Counted from the stretch's first letter, positions 1 through 9,007 are shown. The stretch is 64,000 nucleotides of DNA from Desulfuromonas sp. (GCF_002868845.1 NZ_PKUB01000028.1:1-64000); one strand, 5' to 3'. The notes: a model not told the origin generated them from the letters alone. Translations and numbers: made by a program.

Positions 1-1
1 G

Positions 2-64
2 GTCTACCTGCGGCGCCGCAAGGGAACGGTCGACGCCGACGCCTTCGACGGGATGAAGGGATGA
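2..64 (+). CDS. nuoK: NADH-quinone oxidoreductase subunit K, C-terminal tail (partial)
   Basis: Only the last 20 codons are present; the gene begins before the window. The tail reads VYLRRRKGTVDADAFDGMKG, which resembles NuoK C-termini (basic cytoplasmic end, acidic residues, final KG). The TGA stop overlaps the nuoL ATG as ATGA, the usual coupling inside a nuo operon. NuoK is a small three-helix membrane subunit of complex I. The call rests on the tail sequence plus position directly before nuoL. Confidence 0.72.
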   Translation, partial: VYLRRRKGTVDADAFDGMKG

Positions 65-1926
65 AAGAGAACCTGCTCTTCCTCATACCCCTGCTGCCCC
101 TGACCGGGGCGGCGCTCAACATGGTCCTGGGGACGCGCCTGCCGCGCCGCCTGGCGGTAGCCATCTCCGTTTCGAGCGTGGCCGCGGCGACGCTGCTGAC
201 CATGCTGTTGTGGCCCCTCTGCGCCGGCGAGGGGACCCGGGCCACCCTCTATACCTGGCTGGCGAGCGGCTCCTTCCGGGCGCCGGTGGAGATCCTCTTC
301 GACCCCCTCTCGGCCCCCATGGCCCTCATGGTGACGAGCGTCTCGACCCTCATCCACATCTACGCCTCGGGCTACATGAAGGAGGAGCGGGACTTCGCCC
401 GGTTCTTCGCCCTGCTCAACCTCTTCGTCTTCGCCATGCTGGTCATCGTCCTGGCCGACAGCCTGCTCCTCCTCTTCCTCGGCTGGGAGGGGGTCGGCTT
501 CTGCTCCTACGCCCTGATCGGCTTCTGGTACCGGGAGGAAAAGAACGCGGACGCCGGCCGCAAGGCCTTCCTGGTGACCCGGGTGGGGGACGTCTTCCTC
601 GGCATCGCCGTCCTCTGGAGCTTCGCCCTGCTCGGGACGGTCTCGATCTCGGCGCTGAACGCCGGTGCCGCGGACCTGCCCTGCGCCACCGTCACCCTGC
701 TCTCTCTCCTGCTGCTGGGCGGGGCCTGCGGCAAGAGCGCCCAACTTCCCCTGATGACCTGGCTGCCCGACGCCATGGCCGGCCCGACCCCGGTCTCGGC
801 CCTGATCCACGCCGCCACCATGGTCACCGCAGGGGTCTACCTGCTGTGCCGCCTCTTCCCCCTGGTCTCCCTCTCCCCGGGGGCGATGGCTACGATCGCC
901 ACGGTCGGCGCCCTGACCGCACTCTACGCGGCGACCTGCGCCCTGGCCCAGCGGGAGATCAAGCGGGTGCTGGCCTACTCGACCATGAGCCAGGTCGGCT
1001 ACATGTTCCTCGCCGTGGGAGCGGGAACGGTCTCGGGAGCCATGTTCCACCTCTTTACCCACGCCTTCTTCAAGGCGCTGCTTTTCATGGCCGCCGGCTG
1101 CGTCATCCACCTGGCCGGGGGCGAAAACGACATTTACCGGATGGGGGGAATGCGGCGCAAAAGCCCCCTTCTCTTCTGGAGTTTCCTCGCCGGCGGCCTG
1201 TGCCTGGCGGGATTCCCCCTGACCGGCGGCTTCTTCTCCAAGGACGGCATCCTCCTGGCGACCCTGACCGCGGCCCCCCCCCTCTACAGGGGGCTGTGGG
1301 CGGTGGGCGCCCTCACCGCCCTTTTGACCGCCTTCTACACCTTCCGCCTCCTTTACCTGGTCTTCGCCGGGGAGCCCCGGCAAAGGCACCACGGCCACTA
1401 CCTGCCCCCGGTCATGGGCATCACCCTTCTGCCCCTTGCGGCACTCGGGCTCGGGGGAGGCCTGCTCAACCTGCCGGCCCTCTACGGCGGCAACGAAGCG
1501 TTGACAAGACTGCTCGGTCCCCTGGCGGGCCGCCCCGTGCATGCCTCCCACGAACTGGAGTGGACCCTCGCCGGGCTCGCCGCAGCCATCCTGGTCGCCG
1601 GCTGGGCCATCGCCCACTGGCGCTACGCTCGATTCAGGGGCGACCGGGAGGCGGCCCCGAATCGTTTCCTGCGGCAAGGCTGGGGCGCCGACTGGCTGGT
1701 GGAGAAAACCGTCCTCGTCCCCTTCCGGGCCCTGGCGACATTCTCCTGGAAAGGAGCCGACCAGACGGTCATCGACGGCCTGCTCGAATCGGCCGCCGCG
1801 GGCTGCCAGGGGGCGGGGGAGCGGCTGCGCCGCCTCACCACCGGCCGCCTCTCGGTCTACCTGCAGAGCCTAGCCTGGGGGCTTGTGGCGGTCCTCGGCT
1901 GGATGCTGATCGCGCTGGTGAAATAG
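61..1926 (+). CDS. nuoL: NADH-quinone oxidoreductase subunit L
   Basis: 621 aa, a normal NuoL length. It is an antiporter-like proton-translocating subunit at the distal end of the complex I membrane arm. Hydrophobic throughout, with the conserved block GWEGVGFCSYALIGFWY whose Glu is residue 143 (the TM5 Glu of the family), then LPDAMAGPTPVSALIHAATMV and QREIKRVLAYSTMSQVGYM. The last ~100 residues match the amphipathic lateral helix and final TM helix specific to NuoL. The ATG is fixed by the ATGA overlap with nuoK. Ends in TAG. Next in the operon is nuoM, but 309 bp away across a repeat element. Confidence 0.95.
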   Translation: MKENLLFLIPLLPLTGAALNMVLGTRLPRRLAVAISVSSVAAATLLTMLLWPLCAGEGTRATLYTWLASGSFRAPVEILFDPLSAPMALMVTSVSTLIHIYASGYMKEERDFARFFALLNLFVFAMLVIVLADSLLLLFLGWEGVGFCSYALIGFWYREEKNADAGRKAFLVTRVGDVFLGIAVLWSFALLGTVSISALNAGAADLPCATVTLLSLLLLGGACGKSAQLPLMTWLPDAMAGPTPVSALIHAATMVTAGVYLLCRLFPLVSLSPGAMATIATVGALTALYAATCALAQREIKRVLAYSTMSQVGYMFLAVGAGTVSGAMFHLFTHAFFKALLFMAAGCVIHLAGGENDIYRMGGMRRKSPLLFWSFLAGGLCLAGFPLTGGFFSKDGILLATLTAAPPLYRGLWAVGALTALLTAFYTFRLLYLVFAGEPRQRHHGHYLPPVMGITLLPLAALGLGGGLLNLPALYGGNEALTRLLGPLAGRPVHASHELEWTLAGLAAAILVAGWAIAHWRYARFRGDREAAPNRFLRQGWGADWLVEKTVLVPFRALATFSWKGADQTVIDGLLESAAAGCQGAGERLRRLTTGRLSVYLQSLAWGLVAVLGWMLIALVK

Positions 1927-1995
1927 CGGGGGCGAGGACAAAGGAAAAAGGTAGAAGGATAATGAACGCGTTTCTGGTATCTGGTATCTAGGCTT

Positions 1996-2215
1996 TTAGG
2001 TGCCCCCCCTTTCGACGCCGCCGGAGCGAAGCGGATATTTTGAGGAATTCGAGGGCAAATGTCTGAGCGAAGCGAGTTCTTGCCCGCGCTCAAAAAATCC
2101 GCGCAGCGGAGGGAACCCGCAGGGCAAGTCGTTGGGGCGCCCTTTCTCTGCTTACTCTCTTTGGGCGAGCAAAGAGAGTAAGGCGTCGTCCGGGGACGCA
2201 ACCCCGATATTTTGC
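1996..2215 (-). repeat. structured dispersed repeat, copy A, between nuoL and nuoM
   Basis: About 220 bp matching, in inverted orientation, the element at 6050-6240. Parts on the + strand: outer stem 2031-2044 with 2089-2102 (14 bp, one mismatch), inner stem GGGCAA 2053-2058 with TTGCCC 2080-2085, loop 2059-2079, then a separate 13-bp perfect hairpin 2151-2163 / 2170-2182 with a 6-nt loop. Sequence shared with copy B on the reverse strand includes GGGTTCCCT, CGCTGCGC, AACTCGC, GACAT and CTCCGGCGGCGTC. The short reading frames here look spurious. This element fills the whole nuoL-nuoM gap. Confidence 0.85.
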
Positions 2216-2235
2216 GATCGAACACAAAGGCCAAC

Positions 2236-3738
2236 ATGCACAACCTGACCCACATCCCCTGGCTTACCCTCCTCCTCGCCATCCCCATGGCCGGAGCCCT
2301 CCTTTGCCTGGTCCTGGCCCGGCGCCCGGCGGCCTGCCGCTGGATCGCCCTGGCCGCCACGGTCGCGGTCTTCGCCGTGGCCGCGGGCCTCTTCATCCAG
2401 GGCAACGCCGGCATGGGCTGGCTGTGGTGGGAGGACGCCCCCTGGATCGGCCGCTGGGGCATCCGCTACACCGTCGGCATGGACGGCCTCTCCCTCCTCC
2501 TGGTCCTGCTCTCCGCCTGTCTTCTGGTCCTGTCGGTGCTGATCTCCTGGCGGGAGATCGACCGCCACGGCCCCCTCTACTACGCCCTGCTTCTTCTGCT
2601 GGAGACGGGCATCCTGGGGGTCTTCCTCGCCCTCGACCTGGTCCTCTTCTATCTCTTCTGGGAGGTCATGCTCATCCCGATGTTCCTTCTCATCGGGATC
2701 TGGGGCCACGAACGACGGCTCTACGCGGCGGTGAAGTTCTTCCTCTTCACACTCGCCGGCAGCCTCCTGATGCTCCTGGCGATCCTCGGCCTCTACGTCC
2801 TGCACGGCCGCCAGACCGGGGACTGGACCTTCGCCCTGGCCGCCCTTCAGGAGACGGCCGTCCCCGCCGGGTTGGCCCCCTGGATGTTCGGCGCCTTCCT
2901 GCTGGCCTTCGCCGTCAAGGTCCCCCTCGTCCCGGTCCACACCTGGCTGCCCGACGCCCACACCGAAGCCCCCACCGCCGGATCGGTGATTCTGGCAGGC
3001 CTGCTCCTGAAGACCGGCGTCTACGGCCTGCTGCGCTTCGGATTTCCCCTTTTTCCGGAGGTCGCCCTGACCTCCCTCCCCCTGCTGGCCCTGCTCGCCC
3101 TGATCGGCATTTTCTACGCCGCCTGGATCGCCTACCTGCAGGTGGACGCCAAGCGCCTGGTCGCCTACTCTTCTGTCGCCCACCTCGGGTTCGTGATCCT
3201 GGGGATCGCCGCATGGAACGTCACCGCCCTTGAGGGAAGCATTCTGCAGATGGTCAACCACGGCATCACCACCGGGGCCCTTTTCGCCCTGGTGGGGATG
3301 ATCGACGCCCGGGCGGGGACCCGCCGCCTCGACGGCCTTGGCGGGCTGTGGGCCAGGATTCCCGTCCTCTCCGCCTTCTTCCTCTTTTTCTGCCTCGCCT
3401 CGCTGGGGCTGCCGGGTCTGAACAACTTCGCCGGCGAGATCCTCATCCTGGTCGGCGCCTTCCAGGCCCGGCCCATCTGGGGAGCCCTCGGCATGGCCGG
3501 GGTGGTCTTCGCTGCAGCCTACACCCTGCGCCTGGCCCAGGGCGTCATCTGGGGGGAACCGCGGGACAAGGAACCCTGGCCGGACATGACCGTGCGCGAA
3601 GGGCTGGTGCTGGTGCCCCTGGCGGTGATGGTCCTGTGGCTGGGGCTCTACCCCGCCCCCTTCCTGGAGCCGCTGCGCGAACCGGTGCAACTCCTTCTGG
3701 ACTCCCTCGCATCGGCACCGAAAGGAGGGTTGCCGTGA
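2236..3738 (+). CDS. nuoM: NADH-quinone oxidoreductase subunit M
   Basis: 500 aa, normal for NuoM, the second antiporter-like proton-pumping subunit. FYLFWEVMLIPMFLLIGIWG carries the TM5 Glu (residue 143), followed by KVPLVPVHTWLPDAHTEAP and RLVAYSSVAHLGFVILGI. I chose the ATG at 2236, preceded by an AAGG. A TTG at 2212 in the same frame would add eight non-homologous residues that lie in the repeat edge. The stop overlaps the nuoN GTG by 4 bp (GTGA). Because the preceding gap contains two strong hairpins, translation here must be initiated independently of nuoL. Confidence 0.94.
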   Translation: MHNLTHIPWLTLLLAIPMAGALLCLVLARRPAACRWIALAATVAVFAVAAGLFIQGNAGMGWLWWEDAPWIGRWGIRYTVGMDGLSLLLVLLSACLLVLSVLISWREIDRHGPLYYALLLLLETGILGVFLALDLVLFYLFWEVMLIPMFLLIGIWGHERRLYAAVKFFLFTLAGSLLMLLAILGLYVLHGRQTGDWTFALAALQETAVPAGLAPWMFGAFLLAFAVKVPLVPVHTWLPDAHTEAPTAGSVILAGLLLKTGVYGLLRFGFPLFPEVALTSLPLLALLALIGIFYAAWIAYLQVDAKRLVAYSSVAHLGFVILGIAAWNVTALEGSILQMVNHGITTGALFALVGMIDARAGTRRLDGLGGLWARIPVLSAFFLFFCLASLGLPGLNNFAGEILILVGAFQARPIWGALGMAGVVFAAAYTLRLAQGVIWGEPRDKEPWPDMTVREGLVLVPLAVMVLWLGLYPAPFLEPLREPVQLLLDSLASAPKGGLP

Positions 3739-5147
3739 GCCTTCTCGAGCTGACCTCCCTGCTGCCGGTGCTGATCCTGGCCCTCGGCTCCACCGCCCTG
3801 CTGATGGCGGGAGCCTGGTGGCCCGCCTCCCGCAGTCTCCTTCTCACCGGGGTCGGCATCGCCCTGGCCGCCGCCCTCCATGCCGCCCTGGTTACGCCCC
3901 CGGCGGCGGAGGTGGCGGGAATGTTCGGAACGGGACCCTATGCCCGCTTCTTCACCGTCCTGTGGTCTCTTGCGGGCGCACTCACCCTCCTGCTGTCGCT
4001 GCGCTACGGACCCGAGCGGAATTTCCCCGCGGGCGAGTACGCCTCCCTGATCCTGTTCGCCTCCGCCGGCATGGCCCTTCTCTCCTCGGCGACCTCCCTG
4101 GTCGGCGTCTTCCTCGGCCTGGAGACCTTCACCCTGGTCTTCTACATCCTCATCGCCTTCCACAAGGAAAGCCCCGACGGGGCCGAGGCCGGCCTCAAGT
4201 ACCTGGTGATGGGAGCGGTGGCCACCGGTTTTCTCGCCTTCGGCATCGCTCTGATCTACGCGGTCTCCGGTACCTTTCACATCCCCGAAGCGATGGCGGG
4301 CCTCGTCGCCGACGGCCGCCTTCGCCCTCTCGGCCTGGCCGGCTGGGCGATGCTGGTCGTCGCCCTCGGCTTCAAGATCTCCCTCGTCCCCTTCCATCTC
4401 TGGACCCCCGACGTCTATCAGGGGGCCCCCGCGCCGGTGACGGGCATTCTCGCCGCCGGCTCCAAGGGAGCGACGGTCGCCGCCCTGGTCCCCCTCCTCT
4501 CCGGCCCCCTGACGGGAGGAGACCTGACGCCCCTGCTCTGGCTCCTGTCGGCCCTGACCATGCTCGTCGGCACCCTCTGCGCCCTGCGCCAGGAGAACCT
4601 CAAGCGGATGCTCGGCTACTCCTCGGTCGTGCACATGGGCTACGTACTGATCGGCCTGATCGCCAGCGGGGAGATCGGAGAAAGCGCGGTCCTCTTCTAC
4701 CTGGTATCCTACACCGCCGCCACCCTCGGCGCCTTCGGTACAATCGCCTCTCTCTCGGGCCCCGAGGGCGAGCCCCAGGACCTGTCGGCCCTGCGCGGCC
4801 TCGGCTACCGCCATCCCTATCGCGCCGGCGCCCTGGCGGTCTTTCTCTTCTCCCTGGCCGGCATCCCTCCCGCCGCGGGATTCATCGGCAAGTTCGGCAT
4901 CTTCTACGCGGCGGTCAAAACCGGCTACGTCGGCCTGGCGATCCTCGGGGCCCTCGCCTCCCTCGTCTCCGTCGCCTACTACCTGCGGCCGGTAATGGCC
5001 ATGTTCATGACCGAAGAGAAAGGCCCGGAGGTGCCCGCCGGAAACTCGGCAGAGCATACCGCCCTGGCCGCCTGCCTGGCGGCCACCCTGCTTCTGGGAA
5101 TCCTTCCCGGGCCGCTGCTCGACCTGATCGCCCTTGTCCTTCCCTGA
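3735..5147 (+). CDS. nuoN: NADH-quinone oxidoreductase subunit N
   Basis: 470 aa, the third antiporter-like membrane subunit of complex I. Typical NuoN blocks: FLGLETFTLVFYILIAFHK, SLVPFHLWTPDVYQGAPAPV, LKRMLGYSSVVHMGYVLIGL and SLAGIPPAAGFIGKFGIF. The GTG start at 3735 is supported by a strong ribosome site (AAAGGAGGG, 5 nt upstream) and the 4-bp overlap with nuoM. A much longer open frame upstream is antisense-free read-through inside nuoM and is not the protein. This is the last nuo gene of the cluster. The AIM24 gene follows after 51 bp with its own ribosome site. Confidence 0.94.
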   Translation: MSLLELTSLLPVLILALGSTALLMAGAWWPASRSLLLTGVGIALAAALHAALVTPPAAEVAGMFGTGPYARFFTVLWSLAGALTLLLSLRYGPERNFPAGEYASLILFASAGMALLSSATSLVGVFLGLETFTLVFYILIAFHKESPDGAEAGLKYLVMGAVATGFLAFGIALIYAVSGTFHIPEAMAGLVADGRLRPLGLAGWAMLVVALGFKISLVPFHLWTPDVYQGAPAPVTGILAAGSKGATVAALVPLLSGPLTGGDLTPLLWLLSALTMLVGTLCALRQENLKRMLGYSSVVHMGYVLIGLIASGEIGESAVLFYLVSYTAATLGAFGTIASLSGPEGEPQDLSALRGLGYRHPYRAGALAVFLFSLAGIPPAAGFIGKFGIFYAAVKTGYVGLAILGALASLVSVAYYLRPVMAMFMTEEKGPEVPAGNSAEHTALAACLAATLLLGILPGPLLDLIALVLP

Positions 5148-5198
5148 TCAGAACCAGGAAGGAAGCCACCCAGACAATCACGACAAGGAGGACGCAGC

Positions 5199-5987
5199 AT
5201 GAAATGCCATGAAGTCGATTACGAGATCGTCGGAGACGACATGCAGATGGTTACGGTCGAGCTCGACCCGGGCGAGACGGTCATCGCCGAGGCCGGGGCG
5301 ATGAACTACATGGAGGAGGGGATCGCCTTCGAGGCGAAGATGGGGGACGGCTCACAGCCCGACCAAGGGCTCATGGGGAAACTCCTGGGCGCCGGCAAGC
5401 GGGCCCTGACCGGCGAGTCGCTTTTCATGACCCACTTCAGCAACGGCGGAGTCGGCAAGCGCCACGTCGCCTTCGCCGCCCCCTACCCGGGGCGGATCAT
5501 CCCGATGAACCTGGCCCGGCAGGGAGGCGAGATCCTCTGCCAGAAGGATTCTTTCCTCTGCGCCGCCCTCGGCACCGAGGTCGACATCGCCTTCCAGCGC
5601 CGGCTCGGCGCCGGATTCTTCGGCGGAGAGGGCTTCATCCTGCAGCGTCTGCGCGGCGACGGCATGGTCTTCATTCACGCCTGCGGCACCATCGTCGAGC
5701 GGGAGCTGAAGGGCGAGACCCTGCGGGTCGACACCGGCTGCCTCGTAGCCTTCGAGCCGACGGTGGAGTACGACATCGAACGGGCCGGCAACCTCAAAAG
5801 CATGTTCTTCGGCGGCGAGGGTCTCTTTCTCGCCACCCTGCGCGGCCACGGCCGTGTCTGGATGCAGAGCCTCCCCTTCAGCCGACTGGCCGACCGGATC
5901 ATCTCCCACGCCCCGAAGGCCGGGGGGAGCGCCAAGGGCGAAGGCTCGGTTCTCGGCGGCCTCGGGCGCATGCTCGACGGGGACTGA
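5199..5987 (+). CDS. AIM24 / TIGR00266 family protein
   Basis: 262 aa. Matches the AIM24 (TIGR00266) family, a beta-rich double-psi-barrel-like fold of unclear function, by segments such as [38 protein letters not shown] and the C-terminal [20 protein letters not shown]. No signal peptide or membrane segment, so probably cytoplasmic. Start fixed by AAGGAGG 7-8 nt before the ATG. It lies 51 bp after nuoN on the same strand and may be co-transcribed. I see nothing linking it functionally to complex I. Followed by repeat copy B and a strong bidirectional terminator. Confidence 0.85.
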   Translation: MKCHEVDYEIVGDDMQMVTVELDPGETVIAEAGAMNYMEEGIAFEAKMGDGSQPDQGLMGKLLGAGKRALTGESLFMTHFSNGGVGKRHVAFAAPYPGRIIPMNLARQGGEILCQKDSFLCAALGTEVDIAFQRRLGAGFFGGEGFILQRLRGDGMVFIHACGTIVERELKGETLRVDTGCLVAFEPTVEYDIERAGNLKSMFFGGEGLFLATLRGHGRVWMQSLPFSRLADRIISHAPKAGGSAKGEGSVLGGLGRMLDGD

Positions 5988-6049
5988 GGGGAAAGGAGGG
6001 GCCTCCCCAGGTCCCGTTTACCGCCGAGAAACGAAAAAGCCGGCGGGTT

Positions 6050-6240
6050 TCGCCCCGCCAGGCGAGTCACCTTTCTTGATCGGCCAAGAAAGGTAACCCA
6101 AAGAAGGCCGCCCCGCGCCTTGCCCTTAGGGTTCCCTGCGCTGCGCAGATGAATTCGGCACGGACGGAAACTCGCCTTCGGCTTCGGACATCCGTCCGCG
6201 TCTCTCCGAATTCATCCACTCCGCTCCGGCGGCGTCACAG
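6050..6240 (+). repeat. structured dispersed repeat, copy B
   Basis: Same family as 1996-2215, opposite orientation. Hairpin one: ACCTTTCTTG 6069-6078 with CAAGAAAGGT 6085-6094, 6-nt loop. Then TTGCCC..GGGTTCCCT and CGCTGCGC, an outer stem GATGAATTCGG 6148-6158 with CCGAATTCATC 6206-6216, an inner stem GGACGGA 6162-6168 with TCCGTCC 6191-6197, loop 6169-6190, and CTCCGGCGGCGTC at the end. Stem sequences differ from copy A while pairing is kept; the loop and flanks are conserved. The 379-bp gap 5988-6366 holds this element and the terminator that follows, and no gene. Confidence 0.85.
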
Positions 6241-6276
6241 GGGGAGAGTGCTCCCCGGAAAATCCCTGTTGAACCC

Positions 6277-6330
6277 AAAAAAAGGGCCATGGACGCGGGG
6301 AGTCGCCCCGGTCCATGGCCCTGTCTTTTT
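6277..6330. terminator. strong bidirectional intrinsic terminator
   Basis: Perfect 11-bp stem GGGCCATGGAC (6284-6294) with GTCCATGGCCC (6311-6321). Extra G-C pairing lies inside, an A7 run on the left and a T5 run on the right. Read on the minus strand the T-tract is seven Ts, ending the lipoprotein transcript. On the plus strand it would end the AIM24 transcript. Confidence 0.9.
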
Positions 6331-6366
6331 ATCCCGGGAAGATTTCCCCGGTCCGCTTCCCTCCGG

Positions 6367-7758
6367 TTAGAAGGTGTAGACGACCGTGTTGGTCAGGCCG
6401 TTGGCCCTGATGGTGACCGTGTCGTGGACGCCTTCGGCGCCTCCCGGGATGTGGAAGGAGGCCGCACCCGAGGAATCGGTAGCGGGGGAATCGGACTTGG
6501 AGTAGTCGTCGGTGCCGAACATGCTGAAGGAGACGGTGCAGCCGGAGACAACGGGGTAGACCGTGGCGGTGACCGTCACGTCCGTCCAGGGCCCGGGGTC
6601 GAGGGGGCTCGGCACCGCGGTCACCGACACGATGTCGGAGCAGCTGTTGGAGACGGAAACGACCTCCTCGAAATCGACGGTGATCGTCTCGCCCGGCGCG
6701 ACCTCGTCGAGGGGGACCGGCTTGAAGTCGATGACCATCTCCTTGCCGTTGGCGGGGGGCTGAAAGTTGGTGATGGTGATCGGGGCATAGCCGTCGATCT
6801 CCATGACAAAGGTGCCGCCGGCGCCGAAGAGGTTGGGAATCTTCCCGTCCGCGCCGATGTTTCCGGTCGTCAGGGTGCATACATCCGAAGCCTTGGAGGA
6901 GCAGGAACTGGGGGTGAACATCCAGTTGATGATCTTCCCGCCGATGTAGCCGCCGAGGGCCCCGGCGCCGATCACGACGGCGGCGGGAGCGCTGACCGTG
7001 ATCACCCCGGCGGAGATCAGGTAACCGGCGGTGCCCGCGCCGATCAGGCCGCCGGAGACCCCCATATAGGAGGAGACGCCGGTCTCGGCCGCCTTGACCA
7101 GGTGCTTCTGGCGGACCTGCTTCAACTCATGGGCGAACAGCTCGGCATCGGTCGAGTCGGGGTTGTTGTACTGGGGATATTCCGCCATGAGTTTCTTGAC
7201 GTCCTCGAGAGCCGCCTTGGGCAGGTCGCCCACCGCCTTTACCAGGCCGGGGGAGAGTCCGTTGTCCAGGCCGGGCACCAGGTTGAGGGCCTCATCGCCC
7301 GCCCCTTTCTGGGGGATGCTCAGTCCCGAACCCAGGCTCAGAACGCCCTTGCTCGCGCTAACAGCGTCGACGCTGGCGTTCAGGGCCTCCATGGCGGCGG
7401 CGAGATCCTCGCCGGTGTCGATAAAGGCATTCAGCAGGACCATCGCCTCGGCGTTGCTGAGGGCGTCGAGGTTGGCCCCCTCCCAGGCGTGGGCGGCCAC
7501 GGCAAAGACGTGATTCTTCGCCACCACGTCTTCGAAGGCGTCGTTGTAGCCGGCGATGCTCGTGGTGAGGGCTACGGAACCGGGGCTGCCCGTGTCGTCG
7601 CCGTTCGAATCGTCCCCGGGGTTGGTGGTATCGTCCCCGAAAAGATCGTCCAAAATCTCACTGCCGTCACCGCCCCCGCCGCAACCGGCCAGGGCCAACG
7701 AAAAGACGAGAAACCCGACCAGAAAAACATTCCTCAAAACTCCAACCCCCTTGCTCAT
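6367..7758 (-). CDS. predicted secreted lipoprotein with C-terminal Ig-like domain
   Basis: 463 aa, function unknown. Signal peptide with lipobox LALAGC (Cys about residue 26), then a Gly/Asp-rich low-complexity linker. A helical middle region follows with a hydrophobic Gly/Ala stretch (GYLISAGVITVSAPAAVVIG...) that may be membrane-active. The last ~90 residues (AVPSPLDPGPWTDVTVTATV onward, with a Cys) look like a bacterial Ig-like (Big) fold. The ATG at 7758 is preceded by AAGGAGG at ideal spacing; a longer frame upstream has no ribosome site. Likely anchored in the outer membrane or periplasm. Monocistronic with a strong terminator. Confidence 0.8.
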   Translation of the reverse strand: MSKGVGVLRNVFLVGFLVFSLALAGCGGGGDGSEILDDLFGDDTTNPGDDSNGDDTGSPGSVALTTSIAGYNDAFEDVVAKNHVFAVAAHAWEGANLDALSNAEAMVLLNAFIDTGEDLAAAMEALNASVDAVSASKGVLSLGSGLSIPQKGAGDEALNLVPGLDNGLSPGLVKAVGDLPKAALEDVKKLMAEYPQYNNPDSTDAELFAHELKQVRQKHLVKAAETGVSSYMGVSGGLIGAGTAGYLISAGVITVSAPAAVVIGAGALGGYIGGKIINWMFTPSSCSSKASDVCTLTTGNIGADGKIPNLFGAGGTFVMEIDGYAPITITNFQPPANGKEMVIDFKPVPLDEVAPGETITVDFEEVVSVSNSCSDIVSVTAVPSPLDPGPWTDVTVTATVYPVVSGCTVSFSMFGTDDYSKSDSPATDSSGAASFHIPGGAEGVHDTVTIRANGLTNTVVYTF

Positions 7759-8499
7759 CACTTCCTCCTTCGTTAAACGGGCAACAAATTGTCTGCCGCA
7801 CGGACCCATCCAGTGCGCCGGACATTTCAATGGCGTTTGGCCGCCCCGATCATGGAAACAAAAGACAGAACGGATAAAAAGAATCTTCGAAAACAGAAAA
7901 GCACAACTAAAGTAGGATTAAACCTAGGGCTTCTGAAGAGGATTACATCATAAAGATATTCTATTGTAAATCAAAAATAGATACTAATAGCCAACCTCGT
8001 CCATGCAAAAGACCAAGGTGTTGAAATAACACCTCATTCGTCCGAACCCTGTTCAGAGGAAAAACCCCGATGGTCCTGGACCGACCGACATAATGCCTTC
8101 CGGGCGGGCGACACCCTGATCTTGAACAAACACCTTTTCACAATCGCCGAAAGCATTTCGCTCGGCCTTGAAACAAAAGTTCTGGGTGGGTCCGTCAGAA
8201 AACGAGATCGTCAGGCCTCTCGCGCAAGGCCTCCTCAGCGCTTTCGGAGGGCACCGCCCGGGCCACCCCCTTGAGGCGGAAGCGGTCACAGGCGTCGGCT
8301 CCCACCGCAAACCATATTGCCCTGCCATCGGCCTTTCCAGCGCAAAGGAATTCGCAAATCCCCTGCCAACCTCTAAGAAAAAATACGAACGACATATCAG
8401 CCACTGGCGGTCATGGTCCCGACGCGCCACACCCCGGCGGTTTTTTACGGGCAGCAGTGTCCGGCCCTGCGCCGACTCTCCCGCGGGGAGGATCCCCTG
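7759..8499. other. gene-poor intergenic stretch with an AT-rich patch
   Basis: No convincing gene. 7850-8030 is clearly more AT-rich than its surroundings. On the minus strand 8195-8404 there is a 69-codon frame (LCAGKADGRAIWFAVGAD...) whose second half has GC-rich third positions like real genes here. It lacks a ribosome site and I do not recognise it. It could be a remnant or a small unannotated gene. Confidence 0.4.
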
Positions 8500-8528
8500 T
8501 TGACAATCCTCGGCCGACTGCCTAGATT
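8500..8528 (+). promoter_or_regulatory. sigma70-type promoter for the CoA-binding protein gene
   Basis: TTGACA (8500-8505, perfect -35), 17-nt spacer, TAGATT (8523-8528). It lies 80 bp before the ATG at 8609. Confidence 0.6.
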
Positions 8529-8608
8529 GAAGAGGGTCACCCGCCCCGGCAGCGTCATTCTTTCTTTGCAGGAAAACTGCTGCAAATGACCGAAGAAAGG
8601 AACGGATC

Positions 8609-9007
8609 ATGACCGAAAAAATTGCGATTTTTCTGGCGGCGGACGCCTTCGGCGTGGCTGGGGCCTCTGCCGACCGCTCCAAGTTCGGCAACAAGGTTCT
8701 TCGCTGCCTCCTGCAATGCGGTCGCAGGGCGATACCGGTCAACCCGACAGCTGAATCGGTCGAAGGCATTCCCTGCGTGGCCAGCGTGTCGAACCTCCCG
8801 GAGGGTGTGAAAAGCCTCTCCGTGGTCACCCCGCCGAAGGTCACCGAGGTGGTGGTCGAACAGGCCATAGCCCGGGGTCTCGAGAACATCTTGATGCAGC
8901 CCGGTGCCGAAAGCCCCCGGGCCGTTGAGAAGTGCAGGGAGAAGGGCATCAACGTCATAGCCGACGGCAGTTGCCTCCTTGTGGCCCTCGGCTTTTCTGA
9001 GCACTAG
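8609..9007 (+). CDS. CoA-binding domain protein (CoA_binding_2 family)
   Basis: 132 aa, a single Rossmann-like CoA-binding domain covering the whole protein, as in the YccU-type family. Recognisable parts are the N-terminal GVAGASADRSKFGNKVLR, the central RRAIPVNPTAESVEGIPC, and the motif NILMQPGAES before the C-terminal strand. Substrate or partner unknown; cytoplasmic. ATG preceded by AAAGGA at good spacing. A single transcription unit: its own promoter upstream and a perfect 19-bp terminator downstream shared with the convergent sfrA. Confidence 0.85.
   Translation: MTEKIAIFLAADAFGVAGASADRSKFGNKVLRCLLQCGRRAIPVNPTAESVEGIPCVASVSNLPEGVKSLSVVTPPKVTEVVVEQAIARGLENILMQPGAESPRAVEKCREKGINVIADGSCLLVALGFSEH

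Noticed and set aside
4-1677. 557-codon minus-strand frame and similar frames opposite nuoM, nuoN, fmt and the P-type ATPase
   Set aside because: All are complementary to well-supported genes, lack motifs and are dominated by Gly/Gln/Glu/Arg.
2000-2248. Small protein genes inside the repeats (2000-2248 and 6149-6370)
   Set aside because: They lie on hairpin repeat sequence, differ between copies and lack ribosome sites.
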